The notes: generated by a model not told the origin, from the sequence alone. Counted from the stretch's first letter, positions 16,694 through 25,603 are shown. The stretch is DNA of 64,000 nucleotides from Pseudomonadota bacterium (GCA_021845985.1 JAJZES010000003.1:1-64000); one strand, 5' to 3'. Program-made: numbers and translations.

Positions 16694-17007
16694 GCATGGC
16701 GCGGCTGCTGCGTGACATCGCCTATGTCCGTTCGGGCGACAAGGGCGATGTGGTCAATGTCGGCGTCATCGCCCGCCAGCCGGGCGACTATGCGGCGCTG
16801 CTGCGCAGCGTCACCCCGGAGCGGGTCAAGGCGCTGTATGGCGATCATGTGCGCGGCGCGGTCAGCGTGTACCGGCTCGACAACATCGACTCGCTCAACG
16901 TGGTGATGCAGAAGGCGCTGGGCGGCGGCGCGACGCGCACGCTGCGGCTCGATCAGACCGGCAAGGCGCTGGGCAGCGCCCTGCTGCGGCTGGAGGTCGT
17001 CGAGTAG
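16690..17007 (+). CDS. AtuA-related small protein (C-terminal AtuA domain)
   Basis: 105 residues that match the C-terminal domain fused to AtuA in other organisms: LLRDIAYVRSGDKGDVVNVGVIAR near the start and YRLDNIDSLNVVMQKALGGGATRTLRLDQTGKALGSALL. It is encoded separately and coupled to the large AtuA gene by an ATGA overlap (16690-16693), which suggests a stoichiometric two-chain complex. It is the last gene of the 10.7-17.0 kb operon and converges on the DUF1328 gene three bases on. Confidence 0.83.
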   Translation: MSMARLLRDIAYVRSGDKGDVVNVGVIARQPGDYAALLRSVTPERVKALYGDHVRGAVSVYRLDNIDSLNVVMQKALGGGATRTLRLDQTGKALGSALLRLEVVE

Positions 17008-17010
17008 GCG

Positions 17011-17175
17011 TCAGCCGCGCCGCAGCGCCGCCACCGCGATCGACACGATCAGCAGCAGCAGCGCGACCAGAAACACCGTCTGTGCCAGCGGCGCCAGCGC
17101 GGCGGCGATGCCGGCGAAGCCGAGCAGGCCGGCGACCGCCGCCACCCCGATCAGCAGAGCGATCCAGGCGAGCAC
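17011..17175 (-). CDS. DUF1328 (YtjA-like) small membrane protein
   Basis: 54 residues from GTG at 17175 to TGA at 17011. The sequence is almost entirely hydrophobic, with two membrane helices, LAWIALLIGVAAVAGLLGFAGIAAAL and VFLVALLLLIVSIAVAAL. This matches the DUF1328/YtjA family in length and in the GLLGFAGIA core. The function is unknown; relatives are often stress-linked. The GTG lies three bases after the MFS gene stop, so it is probably translated by coupling to that gene. It is too short to be found by a usual length cut-off. Confidence 0.8.
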   Translation of the reverse strand: MLAWIALLIGVAAVAGLLGFAGIAAALAPLAQTVFLVALLLLIVSIAVAALRRG

Positions 17176-17178
17176 GGC

Positions 17179-18486
17179 TCAGGCCGCCGCCGCCACGCCA
17201 TCGACCGGCGCCGTCTGCTGCGTCGGGCTGTCCGGCGGGCGGATGGCCAGCGCCGCAATCGCCGCCAGCAGGCACAGCGCGCCCGAGATGACGAAAGCCG
17301 GCACGTAGCTCGCCAGCAGGTCGCGCGACAGGCCGCCGCCCATCGCCGCCACCGCGGCGCCGAGCTGGTGCGCGGTGAACACCCAGCCGAACACCAGCGC
17401 CGCCCGCTCCCGCCCGAAACGCTGGGCGCACAGCCGCACCGTCGGCGGCACGGTGGCGATCCAATCCAAGCCATAGAACACCGCGAAGATGGTCAGCCCG
17501 TACACCGAGAAGGTGGAGAACGGCAGCGCCAGCAGCGACAGGCCGCGCAAGCCGTAATAGACAAACAGCAATTTGCGCGCGTCGATGCGGTCGGACAGCC
17601 AGCCGGAGCCGATGGTGCCGACGAAATCGAACGCCCCCATTATCGCCAGCACGCCGGCCGCGGCCACCTCGGCCATGCCGAAATCCTGGCACATCGGAAT
17701 GAAATGGGTGCCGATCAGCCCGTTGGTGGACAGGCCACAGACGAAGAAGGTGAAGAACAGGAGCCAGAAAGCGCGCGTTCGCGCGGCTTGCGTCAGCACC
17801 GTCACGGCGAGCCGGGCGGCCCCCTGGGTCGGCGCCGGCGGGGCCGCGACGACGTCTTCGCCATATGCCGGCTGGCCAAGCTCACCCGGATGATCCCGGC
17901 CGAACAGCAGCATCAGCAGGCCGGCGACGGCGCACGCGGCGGCGGCCGGCAGCAGGGCCACGCGCCAGCCGTCATGTGCGGCCAGCCACGCCGCCACCGG
18001 CAGGAAAGCGAGCGAGCCGGTGGCGCTGCTGGCCGTCAGCACGCCCATCACCAGGCCACGACGGGCGACGAACCAGCGATTGGCGACCATGGCGCCGAGC
18101 ACCATGGCGGTCAGCCCGGTGCCGAGGCCGAGCAGCAGGCCCCAGGTGAGCCAAAGCTGCCACAGCGCCGTCATCCGCGTCGCCGCCAGGATGGCGGCGA
18201 CAATCAGCAGCATCGCCACCGCCACCACGTTGCGCACGCCGTATCGCTGTATCAGCGCCGCGGCGAACGGCCCGATTGCGCCGTACAGCACAAGGCGCAG
18301 CGCCATCGGCCCGGAAATGGCCGAGGCCGACCAGCCGAACTCCGCTTCCAGGGGCCGGAGCAGCACGCCGGACATGCCCATGGCCGCCGCCGTGGACAGC
18401 ATGACGAGAAAGGTAACGGCCACCATCGCCCAGCCATAGGCGAGGCCGCGGCGGGCGAGCGCGGGGGCGAGCAGGGCGGCCAGCAC
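17179..18486 (-). CDS. Major facilitator superfamily transporter
   Basis: 435 residues with about 12 membrane segments in two six-helix halves around a cytoplasmic loop (GRDHPGELGQPAYGEDVV). The helix 2-3 loop holds LYGAIGPFAAALIQRYGVRNV, and the second half has GSGWLSDRIDARK, an MFS loop motif. The layout resembles the monocarboxylate/oxalate-formate antiporter group (MCT-like), so an organic-acid substrate is possible. The GTG at 18486 is chosen because AAGGA lies eight bases upstream and the first helix follows. Downstream DUF1328 is coupled to it. It converges on the AtuA operon. Confidence 0.87.
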   Translation of the reverse strand: MLAALLAPALARRGLAYGWAMVAVTFLVMLSTAAAMGMSGVLLRPLEAEFGWSASAISGPMALRLVLYGAIGPFAAALIQRYGVRNVVAVAMLLIVAAILAATRMTALWQLWLTWGLLLGLGTGLTAMVLGAMVANRWFVARRGLVMGVLTASSATGSLAFLPVAAWLAAHDGWRVALLPAAAACAVAGLLMLLFGRDHPGELGQPAYGEDVVAAPPAPTQGAARLAVTVLTQAARTRAFWLLFFTFFVCGLSTNGLIGTHFIPMCQDFGMAEVAAAGVLAIMGAFDFVGTIGSGWLSDRIDARKLLFVYYGLRGLSLLALPFSTFSVYGLTIFAVFYGLDWIATVPPTVRLCAQRFGRERAALVFGWVFTAHQLGAAVAAMGGGLSRDLLASYVPAFVISGALCLLAAIAALAIRPPDSPTQQTAPVDGVAAAA

Positions 18487-18651
18487 GGATCGATCCTTTT
18501 GGCGCGGTGGCGAAGCTTGGGGGTGGGCGTAACCGCGACGCAAGTGACGGTTTCTCCGACCTGCCACGCCCATTAAGGAGTTGTAAGGCATCCGCGACTT
18601 AAACTGCGCCGCCAAATACGGGTCCGATGAACAGGGAGCGGCCGAGCAGAC

Positions 18652-19608
18652 ATGAGCTATACGGCGACATATACCCTCACCTCTCCGTTCAGCGGCTCGA
18701 TCACGGTGACGGTGGGCACGACGCAGCAAACCGACGGTGGCTATCTGATCACCGCAGCCTCCGGCAACGTCAACGGCGTGTCGATCACTGGCATCTCATT
18801 TTCAAACTTTGAAGAATACCCAGCCGGGCCAAACGTGCTCGACGGCCTAAACGACGGGTTTAATAGCCAAACTGGGAATTATTACCAGTATTATTTTCAA
18901 GTCAATCTGGCCAACGGCAGCAATTTTCAAATCGTCAATAGCAATGGCACGCTCTATTACAACATGGGTAGTGCCAGCGGCCAACTGACGGCAAGCTTTT
19001 CCACCAATGTGCCGTGCTTTGCCCAGGGAACGCGCATTGCCACGGCGGCAGGCGAGGCGGCGGTGGAGACACTGGCGATCGGCGATCTTGTTCGCACCCG
19101 TGCCGGGCGCTTGCGCGCGGTGCGCTGGATCGGGCGACGGCGCTACCTGCGCGATCCGCTGGCCGACGCCATCTGGGCGGAGGTCGCGCCCATCCGCATC
19201 ACCCGCGACGCTATCGCCCCCGGCCTGCCGGCGCGCGACCTGTGCGTCTCGCCCGACCACAGCCTGTTTCTCGACGGGCAACTGGTGCCGGCGAAGCTGC
19301 TGCTCAACGGCACCACCATCGCCCGCGATCTGGGTGGCCACAGCGTCGCCTATGTACATATCGAACTGGGCGGGCACGACGTGGTGCTGGCCGAGGGATT
19401 GCCCGCGGAAACCTATCTGGACGACGGCAACCGCGCGCTGTTCGACAACGATTCGGAGGCTCCGCCGGCCGCGTCAGGGGCGCCGGCCGCGTGGTATGCG
19501 CCGCGCATGACGGAGGGAGAGCCGGCGCTGACCGCCTTGCGCGAACGGCTCGATCTTCGCGCGCATCTCCTGGGCGCCGGGGTAGTATCGCTGAATCGGG
19601 CCGCCTGA
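18652..19608 (+). CDS. Hint-domain protein (Hint_2), possibly secreted or surface
   Basis: 318 residues. Residues 1-120 are Ser/Thr/Asn/Gly-rich, beta-strand-like and encoded by DNA clearly lower in GC than its neighbours. A Hint (hedgehog/intein) domain then starts at Cys122 in NVPCFAQGTRIATAAGEAAVETLAIGDLVRTRAG and includes VSPDHSLFLDGQLVPAKLLLNGTTI. The tail holds LPAETYLDDGNRALFDND and YAPRMTEG. Hint domains catalyse self-cleavage, but the role of the short bacterial Hint_2 proteins, frequent in Acetobacteraceae, is unknown. The tail resembles the middle of the protein at 47997-48806. No secretion signal was recognised. Confidence 0.85.
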   Translation: MSYTATYTLTSPFSGSITVTVGTTQQTDGGYLITAASGNVNGVSITGISFSNFEEYPAGPNVLDGLNDGFNSQTGNYYQYYFQVNLANGSNFQIVNSNGTLYYNMGSASGQLTASFSTNVPCFAQGTRIATAAGEAAVETLAIGDLVRTRAGRLRAVRWIGRRRYLRDPLADAIWAEVAPIRITRDAIAPGLPARDLCVSPDHSLFLDGQLVPAKLLLNGTTIARDLGGHSVAYVHIELGGHDVVLAEGLPAETYLDDGNRALFDNDSEAPPAASGAPAAWYAPRMTEGEPALTALRERLDLRAHLLGAGVVSLNRAA

Positions 19609-19728
19609 CCGGCGGACTTCATCGGATTCTCCGGGCTGTCGCGCAACCGGCGCGGTGCCGCGCCCGTTCGAGGAGGACGCCCGCCTGTACCGCGTGGGCG
19701 ACCCTATCGACGCGAAGGAAAATGCCAG

Positions 19729-20228
19729 ATGAAGACGATGAACGACGCGACGTTGAGCATGCTTCAGGACATCTATTATGCCGAACGCCAGATCCTGAAG
19801 GCGCTGCCAAAATGGCCAAGGCGGCGACCAGCGAGAAGCTGAAGCAGGGCTTCATGCACCATCGCGAGGAAACCGAGCATCAGGTTGAGCGGCTGCAGCA
19901 GGTGTTCGAGCATCTCGGCAAGCGCGCCCGTGGTCAGACCTGTGAGGCGATCAACGGCATCATCGAGGAAGGCGAGGAATTCGTCAGCGAATTCGAAAAG
20001 GGCGCGGTGCTCGATGCGGCGCTCGCCGCCAATGCCCAGGCGGTCGAACATTACGAAATGGCGCGCTACTGCACGCTGATCGCGTGGTTGAAGGCTTGCG
20101 GAATGAACGAGCCGGCCAAGCTGCTGGAACAGACGCTGGCCGAGGAAAAGAAGGCCGACGCGCTGCTCAATGAAGTGGCCAACAGCGAGCTGAACCAGAA
20201 AGCCGCGCAGACCGCCAAGGCGGCCTAA
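19729..20228 (+). pseudogene. DUF892 (YciE/YciF) ferritin-like protein, single-base frameshift
   Basis: From ATG at 19729 (AAGGAA eight bases before it) the frame gives MKTMNDATLSMLQDIYYAERQILKALPK, the exact start of the YciE/YciF four-helix family. It then ends early after ARS. Restoring one A in the A-run at 19809-19812 joins it to the downstream frame AKAATSEKLKQGFMHHREETEHQVERLQQVFEHLG through to TAA at 20226. The corrected product is about 165 residues, the normal length. The metal-ligand Glu/His positions are present in both parts. It is either a true stress-gene disruption or a homopolymer sequencing error. Its stop overlaps that of thiG, which is convergent. Confidence 0.85.
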
Positions 20229-21022
20229 CGGATCAGCCCGGCCAGCGGGCTGGACGGATCGGCGCCCATCCGCCGGGGCATCCGCCCGGCGCGATGGGCG
20301 AGCCGCCCGGCCTCCACCGCCAGCCGCATCGCGCGGGCCATCCGCACCGGCTCGCGCGCATGCGCGATGGCGGAGTTCAGCAGTACCGCGTCGCAGCCAA
20401 GTTCCATCGCGATGGCGGCGTCCGAGGCGGTGCCGACGCCGGCATCGACCAGCACCGGCACCCGCGCCTGCTCGATCAGCATGGCCAGCATGGCCGGATT
20501 CTGAATGCCCAGGCCCGAGCCGATCGGCGCGCCGAGCGGCATGACGGCGACGCAGCCCATCTGCTCCAGCCGCTTCGCCGCCACCGGGTCGTCGGCGCAA
20601 TACACCATCACCTCGAACCCGTCGGCGATCAGCGCCGCCGCGGCCTCGAACGTCGCCGCCATGTCGGGGTAGAGATGCGGCGGCGGGCCGAGCACTTCGA
20701 GCTTGACCAGGTTCCAGCCGCCGGCCTCGCGGGCGAGGCGCAGCGTGCGCACCGCGTCTTTCGCCGTGTGGCAGCCGGCGGTGTTGGGCAGATAGGTGTA
20801 GCGCTTCGGATCGACGTAATCCTGCAGCATCGGCGCCGAGGCGTCCGACAGATTGACCCGGCGCACGGCGACGGTGACGATCTCGGCGCCGCTCGCCTCG
20901 ATCGCCGCGGCGGTTTCAGGCAGATCGCGGTATTTGCCGGTGCCGACGACGAGGCGGGAGCGAAACACGCGGCCGGCGACGGTCCAGGTGTCGTCGTCGA
21001 TCAGCGTCGGGGTTGCGTCCAT
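20225..21022 (-). CDS. thiG: Thiazole synthase
   Basis: 265 residues of the ThiG TIM barrel, which makes the thiazole phosphate of thiamine from DXP, dehydroglycine and ThiS thiocarboxylate. Visible marks are [14 protein letters not shown] near the start, [46 protein letters not shown] with the Schiff-base lysine, [17 protein letters not shown], and [35 protein letters not shown]. thiS lies three bases upstream in the same operon. The DXP supplier dxs is encoded at 7.5 kb. No TPP riboswitch is visible ahead of the pair. Confidence 0.95.
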   Translation of the reverse strand: MDATPTLIDDDTWTVAGRVFRSRLVVGTGKYRDLPETAAAIEASGAEIVTVAVRRVNLSDASAPMLQDYVDPKRYTYLPNTAGCHTAKDAVRTLRLAREAGGWNLVKLEVLGPPPHLYPDMAATFEAAAALIADGFEVMVYCADDPVAAKRLEQMGCVAVMPLGAPIGSGLGIQNPAMLAMLIEQARVPVLVDAGVGTASDAAIAMELGCDAVLLNSAIAHAREPVRMARAMRLAVEAGRLAHRAGRMPRRMGADPSSPLAGLIR

Positions 21023-21025
21023 GGC

Positions 21026-21238
21026 TCAGCCGCCTCCGATGAAATGCACGATCTCCAGCGCGTCGCCGCTGGCCAGATGCGTGGCGTGATAGGCCGAACG
21101 GGGGACGATTTCCTCGTTGCGCTCGACCGCGACCTTGCGGGTGTCGAGCCCGATGGCCGCCAGCAGGCCGGCCACCGTGAGGGGGGATGGCAGCTCGCGC
21201 GGCTCTCCGTTCAGGGTCAGCATCAGCCGGTTGGTCAT
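21026..21238 (-). CDS. thiS: Sulfur-carrier protein ThiS
   Basis: 70 residues with the ubiquitin-like beta-grasp: LMLTLNGEPRELPSPLTVAGLLAAIGLDTRKVAVERNEEIVPRSAYHATHLASGDALEIVHFIGGG. It ends in the Gly-Gly needed for adenylation and thiocarboxylation, with one extra Gly as in many ThiS proteins. It hands sulfur to ThiG, encoded three bases downstream. thiO/thiH, thiC and thiF are not in the window. Only 39 bases separate it from the upstream glycosyltransferase stop, so it may be read through from the glycan genes. Confidence 0.92.
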   Translation of the reverse strand: MTNRLMLTLNGEPRELPSPLTVAGLLAAIGLDTRKVAVERNEEIVPRSAYHATHLASGDALEIVHFIGGG

Positions 21239-21277
21239 CGCCCAAGTATGGATACGGCGCTGCGGCGCGGCAAGCCG

Positions 21278-22021
21278 TCACCCCCGATGCGCCAGCCGTT
21301 CGCGCAGCAGCAGGGCGAAGATCGGCGGATTGTCGATGATATAGCGCCGTCCCAGCCGGCGCGGATTTTCCGCCAGCCGGTGCAGCCATTCCAGCCCGAG
21401 GCGCTGCGCCCAGCGCGGCGCCCGGCGCTCGACCCCGGCAAGGAAGTCGAGACTGGCACCAATGCACAATCCGGTGCCCGTCGCCTGCCCGGTGGCGGCG
21501 ATGGCGGCGGCGAGACGCTCCTGCCGCGGCGAGCCGACGGCGAGAAAGACCAAGCGCGCCGGATGCGCCAGGACGAAATCGACGGCGCGGCGGATGCCCT
21601 CGGCGGTGCCGTCGAAGCCCATCGGCGGATCGTAATGCGCCGGCGGCGCCAGCCCGCATGCCGCCACCAGTCGCGGCAGATGCTGCGGCCGCAGGCCGAT
21701 GATGGTGATGCGCTCGCCGGGTGCCAGATGCTGGCGCAGCAGCGTCGCCGTCAGGTCGCTGCCGGTGGCGACCGGTGGCGCCGCCAGCCCCAGCGCCCGC
21801 GCGGCGCCGCGCACCACCCGGCTGTCGAGCAGGCAGAACGCCGCCGCGTGATACAGCGGCAGCAACGCCGGGGTGCGCCGCAGCCGCACCAGATGGTCGG
21901 CGTTCGGCGTCACCACGTAGGCGAACTGCGCCGCCGCCGGCCGCGCGGCGATGGCGCGGGCGGCGGCCGCCACGTCGAGATCGGCGAAATCGAGGCCGAG
22001 CAGCCGCACGCCGCTACTCAC
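21278..22021 (-). CDS. WecG/TagA/CpsF-family glycosyltransferase (GT26)
   Basis: 247 residues. FAYVVTPNADHLVRLRRTPALLPLYHAAAFCLLDSRVV is the family signature, followed by GSDLTATLLRQ, ITIIGLRP, DPPMGFDG and VFLAVGSPRQERL, and then CIGASLDFLAGVERRAPRWAQRLGLEWLHRLAENPRR. GT26 enzymes add N-acetylmannosaminuronate or related sugars to lipid-linked intermediates of teichoic acid, ECA or exopolysaccharide. Its start lies six bases after the GH5 stop on the same strand, so it is in the glycan operon. The donor sugar cannot be deduced. Confidence 0.9.
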   Translation of the reverse strand: MSSGVRLLGLDFADLDVAAAARAIAARPAAAQFAYVVTPNADHLVRLRRTPALLPLYHAAAFCLLDSRVVRGAARALGLAAPPVATGSDLTATLLRQHLAPGERITIIGLRPQHLPRLVAACGLAPPAHYDPPMGFDGTAEGIRRAVDFVLAHPARLVFLAVGSPRQERLAAAIAATGQATGTGLCIGASLDFLAGVERRAPRWAQRLGLEWLHRLAENPRRLGRRYIIDNPPIFALLLRERLAHRG

Positions 22022-22027
22022 GCGCCA

Positions 22028-23203
22028 CTACTCACGCCCGGATAATCCGAGGGCGCGCAGCAGCGCCGGGTCGAGTGGCGGCGTGCCGCCATGCGGATGG
22101 ATGTTGAACCCCATGCTGTCGTCGTAGCCCCACAAGGCCCAGCCGATGATGCCCTCGGCCTCGAAGGCGCGGCGCATGTCGCCGATCCAGGCGAGCCGCG
22201 TCGCCGCCGGCAAATCCTTGCTGGCGCCGAACTCGCCGGCGATCACCGGAACCTGGTTGCGCCGCCCCCAGTCGGCCGCCTGAGCGACCAGCCCGCGCAG
22301 CCGAGCGGCGTCCCAGTGTTCGGAGCAGTAGAAACGGATCGCCTCGATGGTGCGGCGCTGCGTCGTGCTGTCCTCGGCGAGGCGGCAATCGTCCTTGCCG
22401 CGCACCGGATAGGGCAGGCGGGAAAGCGCCAGGTGGTCGAACGCGGCATCGAAGCCGCCGAGCGTGGTCAGCGTCGGCGGGTCGTAGGTGTGGAAGGAAT
22501 AGACCACGTTGTCATCGGCCACCGGATGCAGTTGCACCAGCCCGTCGATGGCGTCCCAGTGGATGCCGGTCAGGATCACCGTCGCGCGCGGCAGCGCGGC
22601 GCGGATGCGTGCCAGCACCTTCAGCTGCAGCGCCTCCCAGGCCGGTTCCTGATGGTCGTAGATCGGTTCGTTCATCACCTCGGGGAAGGTCATCGCCGGA
22701 TCGAGCGGGCGCAGGCGTTCGGCCAGCGCGCCCCACAAATCCTGCAACTGCTGCTGCTCGGCCAGCGACTGCTCCAGGTGCCAGGTCTGCGGATGCCAGC
22801 CGACCATGACGCCGAGGCCCTGACGCTCGATGCGCGCGATGGCAGCGACCAGGATGGCGAGCCGGCGCGCCTCCGGCCGGCCGGCATGATCGAGCATCAG
22901 CTCCGGCTGCACCGCGAGGCGGACGAAGCTGAACCCGGCGCGGTGAAGCTGCGCCAGCTCGCCGTCGTCGATGTAGCCGCGCAGCGCCGCATCGTCGGTG
23001 CGCGGCGGGAAGCGGAACCAGTTGGTCAGATTGACGCCGCGCGCCAGCGTGTGCAGCCGCGCCGCCGGCACCTCGGCGCGTGCGGCGGGGGCGAGCAGCA
23101 GGGCCAGCCCGACCAGCAGCGCCGCCGCCCATCGGCGCCCGGCCGGGCGCGCGCCGGCAGGCGGCGGCGAGACGGACGGGGGGTGCGGCGGGCGGCTGGT
23201 CAT
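22028..23203 (-). CDS. Secreted glycoside hydrolase family 5 (cellulase-like)
   Basis: 391 residues. The first about 43 residues form a Pro/Arg-rich N-region, a hydrophobic core (AALLVGLALLLAP) and an AARA cleavage site, so it is exported. The GH5 barrel follows with LARGVNLTNWFRFPP, FSFVRLAVQPELM, the acid/base Glu179 in EVMNEPIYD, HTYDPPTL and the nucleophile Glu324 in IAGEFGASK. GH5 enzymes cut beta-1,4-glucans or mannans. In a cluster of glycosyltransferases, a polysaccharide-trimming or -release role, as for cellulase BcsZ-type helpers, is likely. ATG at 23203 precedes the signal peptide. Confidence 0.9.
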   Translation of the reverse strand: MTSRPPHPPSVSPPPAGARPAGRRWAAALLVGLALLLAPAARAEVPAARLHTLARGVNLTNWFRFPPRTDDAALRGYIDDGELAQLHRAGFSFVRLAVQPELMLDHAGRPEARRLAILVAAIARIERQGLGVMVGWHPQTWHLEQSLAEQQQLQDLWGALAERLRPLDPAMTFPEVMNEPIYDHQEPAWEALQLKVLARIRAALPRATVILTGIHWDAIDGLVQLHPVADDNVVYSFHTYDPPTLTTLGGFDAAFDHLALSRLPYPVRGKDDCRLAEDSTTQRRTIEAIRFYCSEHWDAARLRGLVAQAADWGRRNQVPVIAGEFGASKDLPAATRLAWIGDMRRAFEAEGIIGWALWGYDDSMGFNIHPHGGTPPLDPALLRALGLSGRE

Positions 23204-23293
23204 GCAGGGTCCTGGGCGGCGAGCAGACCCTATATCGCGCCGCCAGCCGTCAACCGCTGCGCGATGCCGTGCGGTGACGGGAAAGTGAGCGTC

Positions 23294-25603
23294 TCAGCCC
23301 TCGGTGAAGGCGGCGCGCAGCCAGTGCTGCTTCGTCCGTTTGTAGGCGGCAAAGTGGTGGAACGAGGCGAGCTGCGCCGCCGCGCCGCGCTCCAGCAGCA
23401 GCAGCCCGTCGAGCACCCCGGCATCGGCGGCAATCGCCTGCGCCAGCGCCCGCGTCAGCGCCCCCGGCCCGGTGGCCAGCCACGGGATGTCCTCATCGCC
23501 GGCATTGACCGCCGCCACCGCCAGCGCCAGCGCCCCGAGGATCGCCGGATGGCCCGGCGCCGCGGCCAGCAGGTTGTTGCCGATGCTGCCGAAACTCTCT
23601 TGCCAGCCGGCCAGCCGCACGCCGGGGGCGACCAACGCGGTGACCGGGGCGAGGCAGCGGTCATCGGCATCGGCCCACACGCCGCCCTCGCGGGCGAGCC
23701 AGGCGAGACGGAAAATATCCGCCTGCTGCGCCGCCCGCGGCGCCCGCCGATAGGCCCGCTGCACCTCTGCTGCCGCATGGTCGCGCAGCCACGCGCCGGC
23801 CGCCGCCAGATCAAAGCGCCGATACTCCCAGTCAGGATGCAGCCGCGGCCAGCTCGCCATCAGCGCCGCGACATCGTCGGGCGGCGTCGCCGCGTCCCAG
23901 AACTGGACGATCACCCGCGGCACCGCGGCAGCCGCGTCCGCGGCCGGCATGCCGAGCATCCCCGCCTGGCGCAGCGCCACCAGCAGCAGCAGCGACGGCG
24001 CCGTGGTGTCCGGCTCGGCGCGCAGCACGTCGCGCAGCGCCGCCACCCGTTCGTCCGGCGGCAGCGCCAGCAGCGGGCGCAGCCGCGCCACCAGTCGGGC
24101 ATCGGCGCGGATTTCGTCCCAGATCTGGCCGAGATGGGTGCTGGTCACCCGCATCCGCTGGCCGCGCAGCCGGTGCGCCGCGCCGTCCAGTTCCAGCGCC
24201 CGTGCCTGATGATGCGCGCAGCCGTGCAGGTCGAGCTGAAGCAGCCTGACCCGGGCCAGCTCGGCATGCGGCCAGCCGAGCGAGGGGTCTTCGGTCATCG
24301 CCGCGCCATAGCCGGCCGCCGCGGCGGCGAAATCCCAGCGTGCTTCCGCCACCTGACCGCGCAGATGCGCCGCATAGGCGCGCTGAAACGGCGTGCGCGC
24401 CGGCGCCGTGGCGAGCAGTGCCGCCGCCGCGTCGAGTTGGTGGATGGTCAGGTGCAGCAGCACCCGTTGCGCCCAGGCGCCGTAATCATCGCCGGCCGCT
24501 GCCAGCGTCGCCGCCGCCGCCGCCCAGTGCCCGTCGCGGCGGAGGATTTCGCCCTCGCGGGTGCGCAGCGCCGGCGGCCAAGCGAGTCTTTCGCCGGCCG
24601 GCCGCAGCAACGCCAGGGCCTCGCCGGTGCGGCCGAGATCCATCAGCGCCCGCGTCGCCTGCAGCACCGGCGCCGGCTCCGCCGGATGCGCTGCCATGGC
24701 GGTCAGCGCCAGCGCCAGACAGCGCTCCAGGTCCTGCGCCAGCCAAGCGATTTCCGATTGTGCCAGCAGCGCCGACATGTCGTTCGGCCACTCGGCCAGC
24801 ACCGCCTGCAGCCGCTGCTCGGCCTCGGCCGGCCGGCCGAGCGCAAGCAGCGTCTCCGCCGCCGCGATGCGTGGCGCCGGATGCCCCGGATGATCGGTCT
24901 CGGCGCGCTGGAAGGCGGCGAGCGCGGCCGCATGGTCGCTGGCCTGGCGGGCGAGATGGCCGAGCTGCAGGCGTGCCTGGAGGTTGTCGGGCTGCACCGC
25001 CAGCACCACACCGACCAGTTCAGCCGCCGCCGCGGTGTCGTCCGCCTCGGCCAGTTCGGCGGCGACTTCGAGCCGCGCCTGGACATCCGCGGGGGCGGCG
25101 GCGAGGGCGTCGCGAAACCGCGCCAGCGCCGCCGCACGGTCGCCGGCGTGGCGGGCGACATGGCCGAGGCCGAGCCAGCCGCGCGCATCCCCCGGCGCCG
25201 CCGCCGCCACCGCGGCGAAGTCGGCCTCGGCGGCGGCCAGCCGGCCGAGCGCCAGCCGGTCATAGGCCGCCCCCAGTCGCAGCCCGAGATGCTCGGGGGC
25301 GACGTGCAGGGCGCACTCCGTCCAGCGCAGCGCTGCCGCCCGGTCGCCGCGCTGCCGCGCCGCCTGCGCCCGGCCGGCCAGGGCGGCGACGTGCCACGGC
25401 GCCTCGGCCAGAATGGCGGCGAACATGGTCTGCGCCGCGGTGCTGCGGCCGAGCGCCAGCAGGCTGGCGGCGGCCTCCGCCCGCGCGTCGTGGTGGGCGG
25501 GATCGGCCAGCACCGCGGCGGTGAACGCCGCCAGCGCCGCCGCATCGTCGCCCGCCGCACGCGCCGCCTTGCCGCGGGCGAGCAGGGCGCCGAGTTGGCT
25601 CAT
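23294..25603 (-). CDS. TPR-repeat protein fused to a DXD glycosyltransferase (GT32-like)
   Basis: 769 residues. The first about 500 are Ala-rich tetratricopeptide-like helices (repeats such as GDDAAALAAFTAAVLADPAHHDARAEAAASLLALGR). The C-terminal about 250 residues form a glycosyltransferase sugar-binding domain: VPRVIVQFWDAATPPDDVAALMASWPRLHPDWEYRRFD, AAQQADIFRLAWLAREGGVWADADDRC with the DxD-type metal site, and PWLATGPGALTRALAQ. The TPR part probably binds partner proteins at the membrane. The ATG at 25603 overlaps the preceding GT4 stop (ATGA). The same frame stays open upstream, antisense-free but inside the GT4 gene, so the start is set by the overlap. Confidence 0.85.
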   Translation of the reverse strand: MSQLGALLARGKAARAAGDDAAALAAFTAAVLADPAHHDARAEAAASLLALGRSTAAQTMFAAILAEAPWHVAALAGRAQAARQRGDRAAALRWTECALHVAPEHLGLRLGAAYDRLALGRLAAAEADFAAVAAAAPGDARGWLGLGHVARHAGDRAAALARFRDALAAAPADVQARLEVAAELAEADDTAAAAELVGVVLAVQPDNLQARLQLGHLARQASDHAAALAAFQRAETDHPGHPAPRIAAAETLLALGRPAEAEQRLQAVLAEWPNDMSALLAQSEIAWLAQDLERCLALALTAMAAHPAEPAPVLQATRALMDLGRTGEALALLRPAGERLAWPPALRTREGEILRRDGHWAAAAATLAAAGDDYGAWAQRVLLHLTIHQLDAAAALLATAPARTPFQRAYAAHLRGQVAEARWDFAAAAAGYGAAMTEDPSLGWPHAELARVRLLQLDLHGCAHHQARALELDGAAHRLRGQRMRVTSTHLGQIWDEIRADARLVARLRPLLALPPDERVAALRDVLRAEPDTTAPSLLLLVALRQAGMLGMPAADAAAAVPRVIVQFWDAATPPDDVAALMASWPRLHPDWEYRRFDLAAAGAWLRDHAAAEVQRAYRRAPRAAQQADIFRLAWLAREGGVWADADDRCLAPVTALVAPGVRLAGWQESFGSIGNNLLAAAPGHPAILGALALAVAAVNAGDEDIPWLATGPGALTRALAQAIAADAGVLDGLLLLERGAAAQLASFHHFAAYKRTKQHWLRAAFTEG

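Noticed and set aside
19801-19830. Programmed -1 frameshift in the DUF892 gene
   Set aside because: The A4 run is not a full slippery heptamer and no downstream stem was seen; the family is not known to use recoding.
21239-21277. Possible TPP riboswitch before thiS
   Set aside because: Only 39 bases separate the genes and the conserved CUGAGA / ACCUGA elements are not present.
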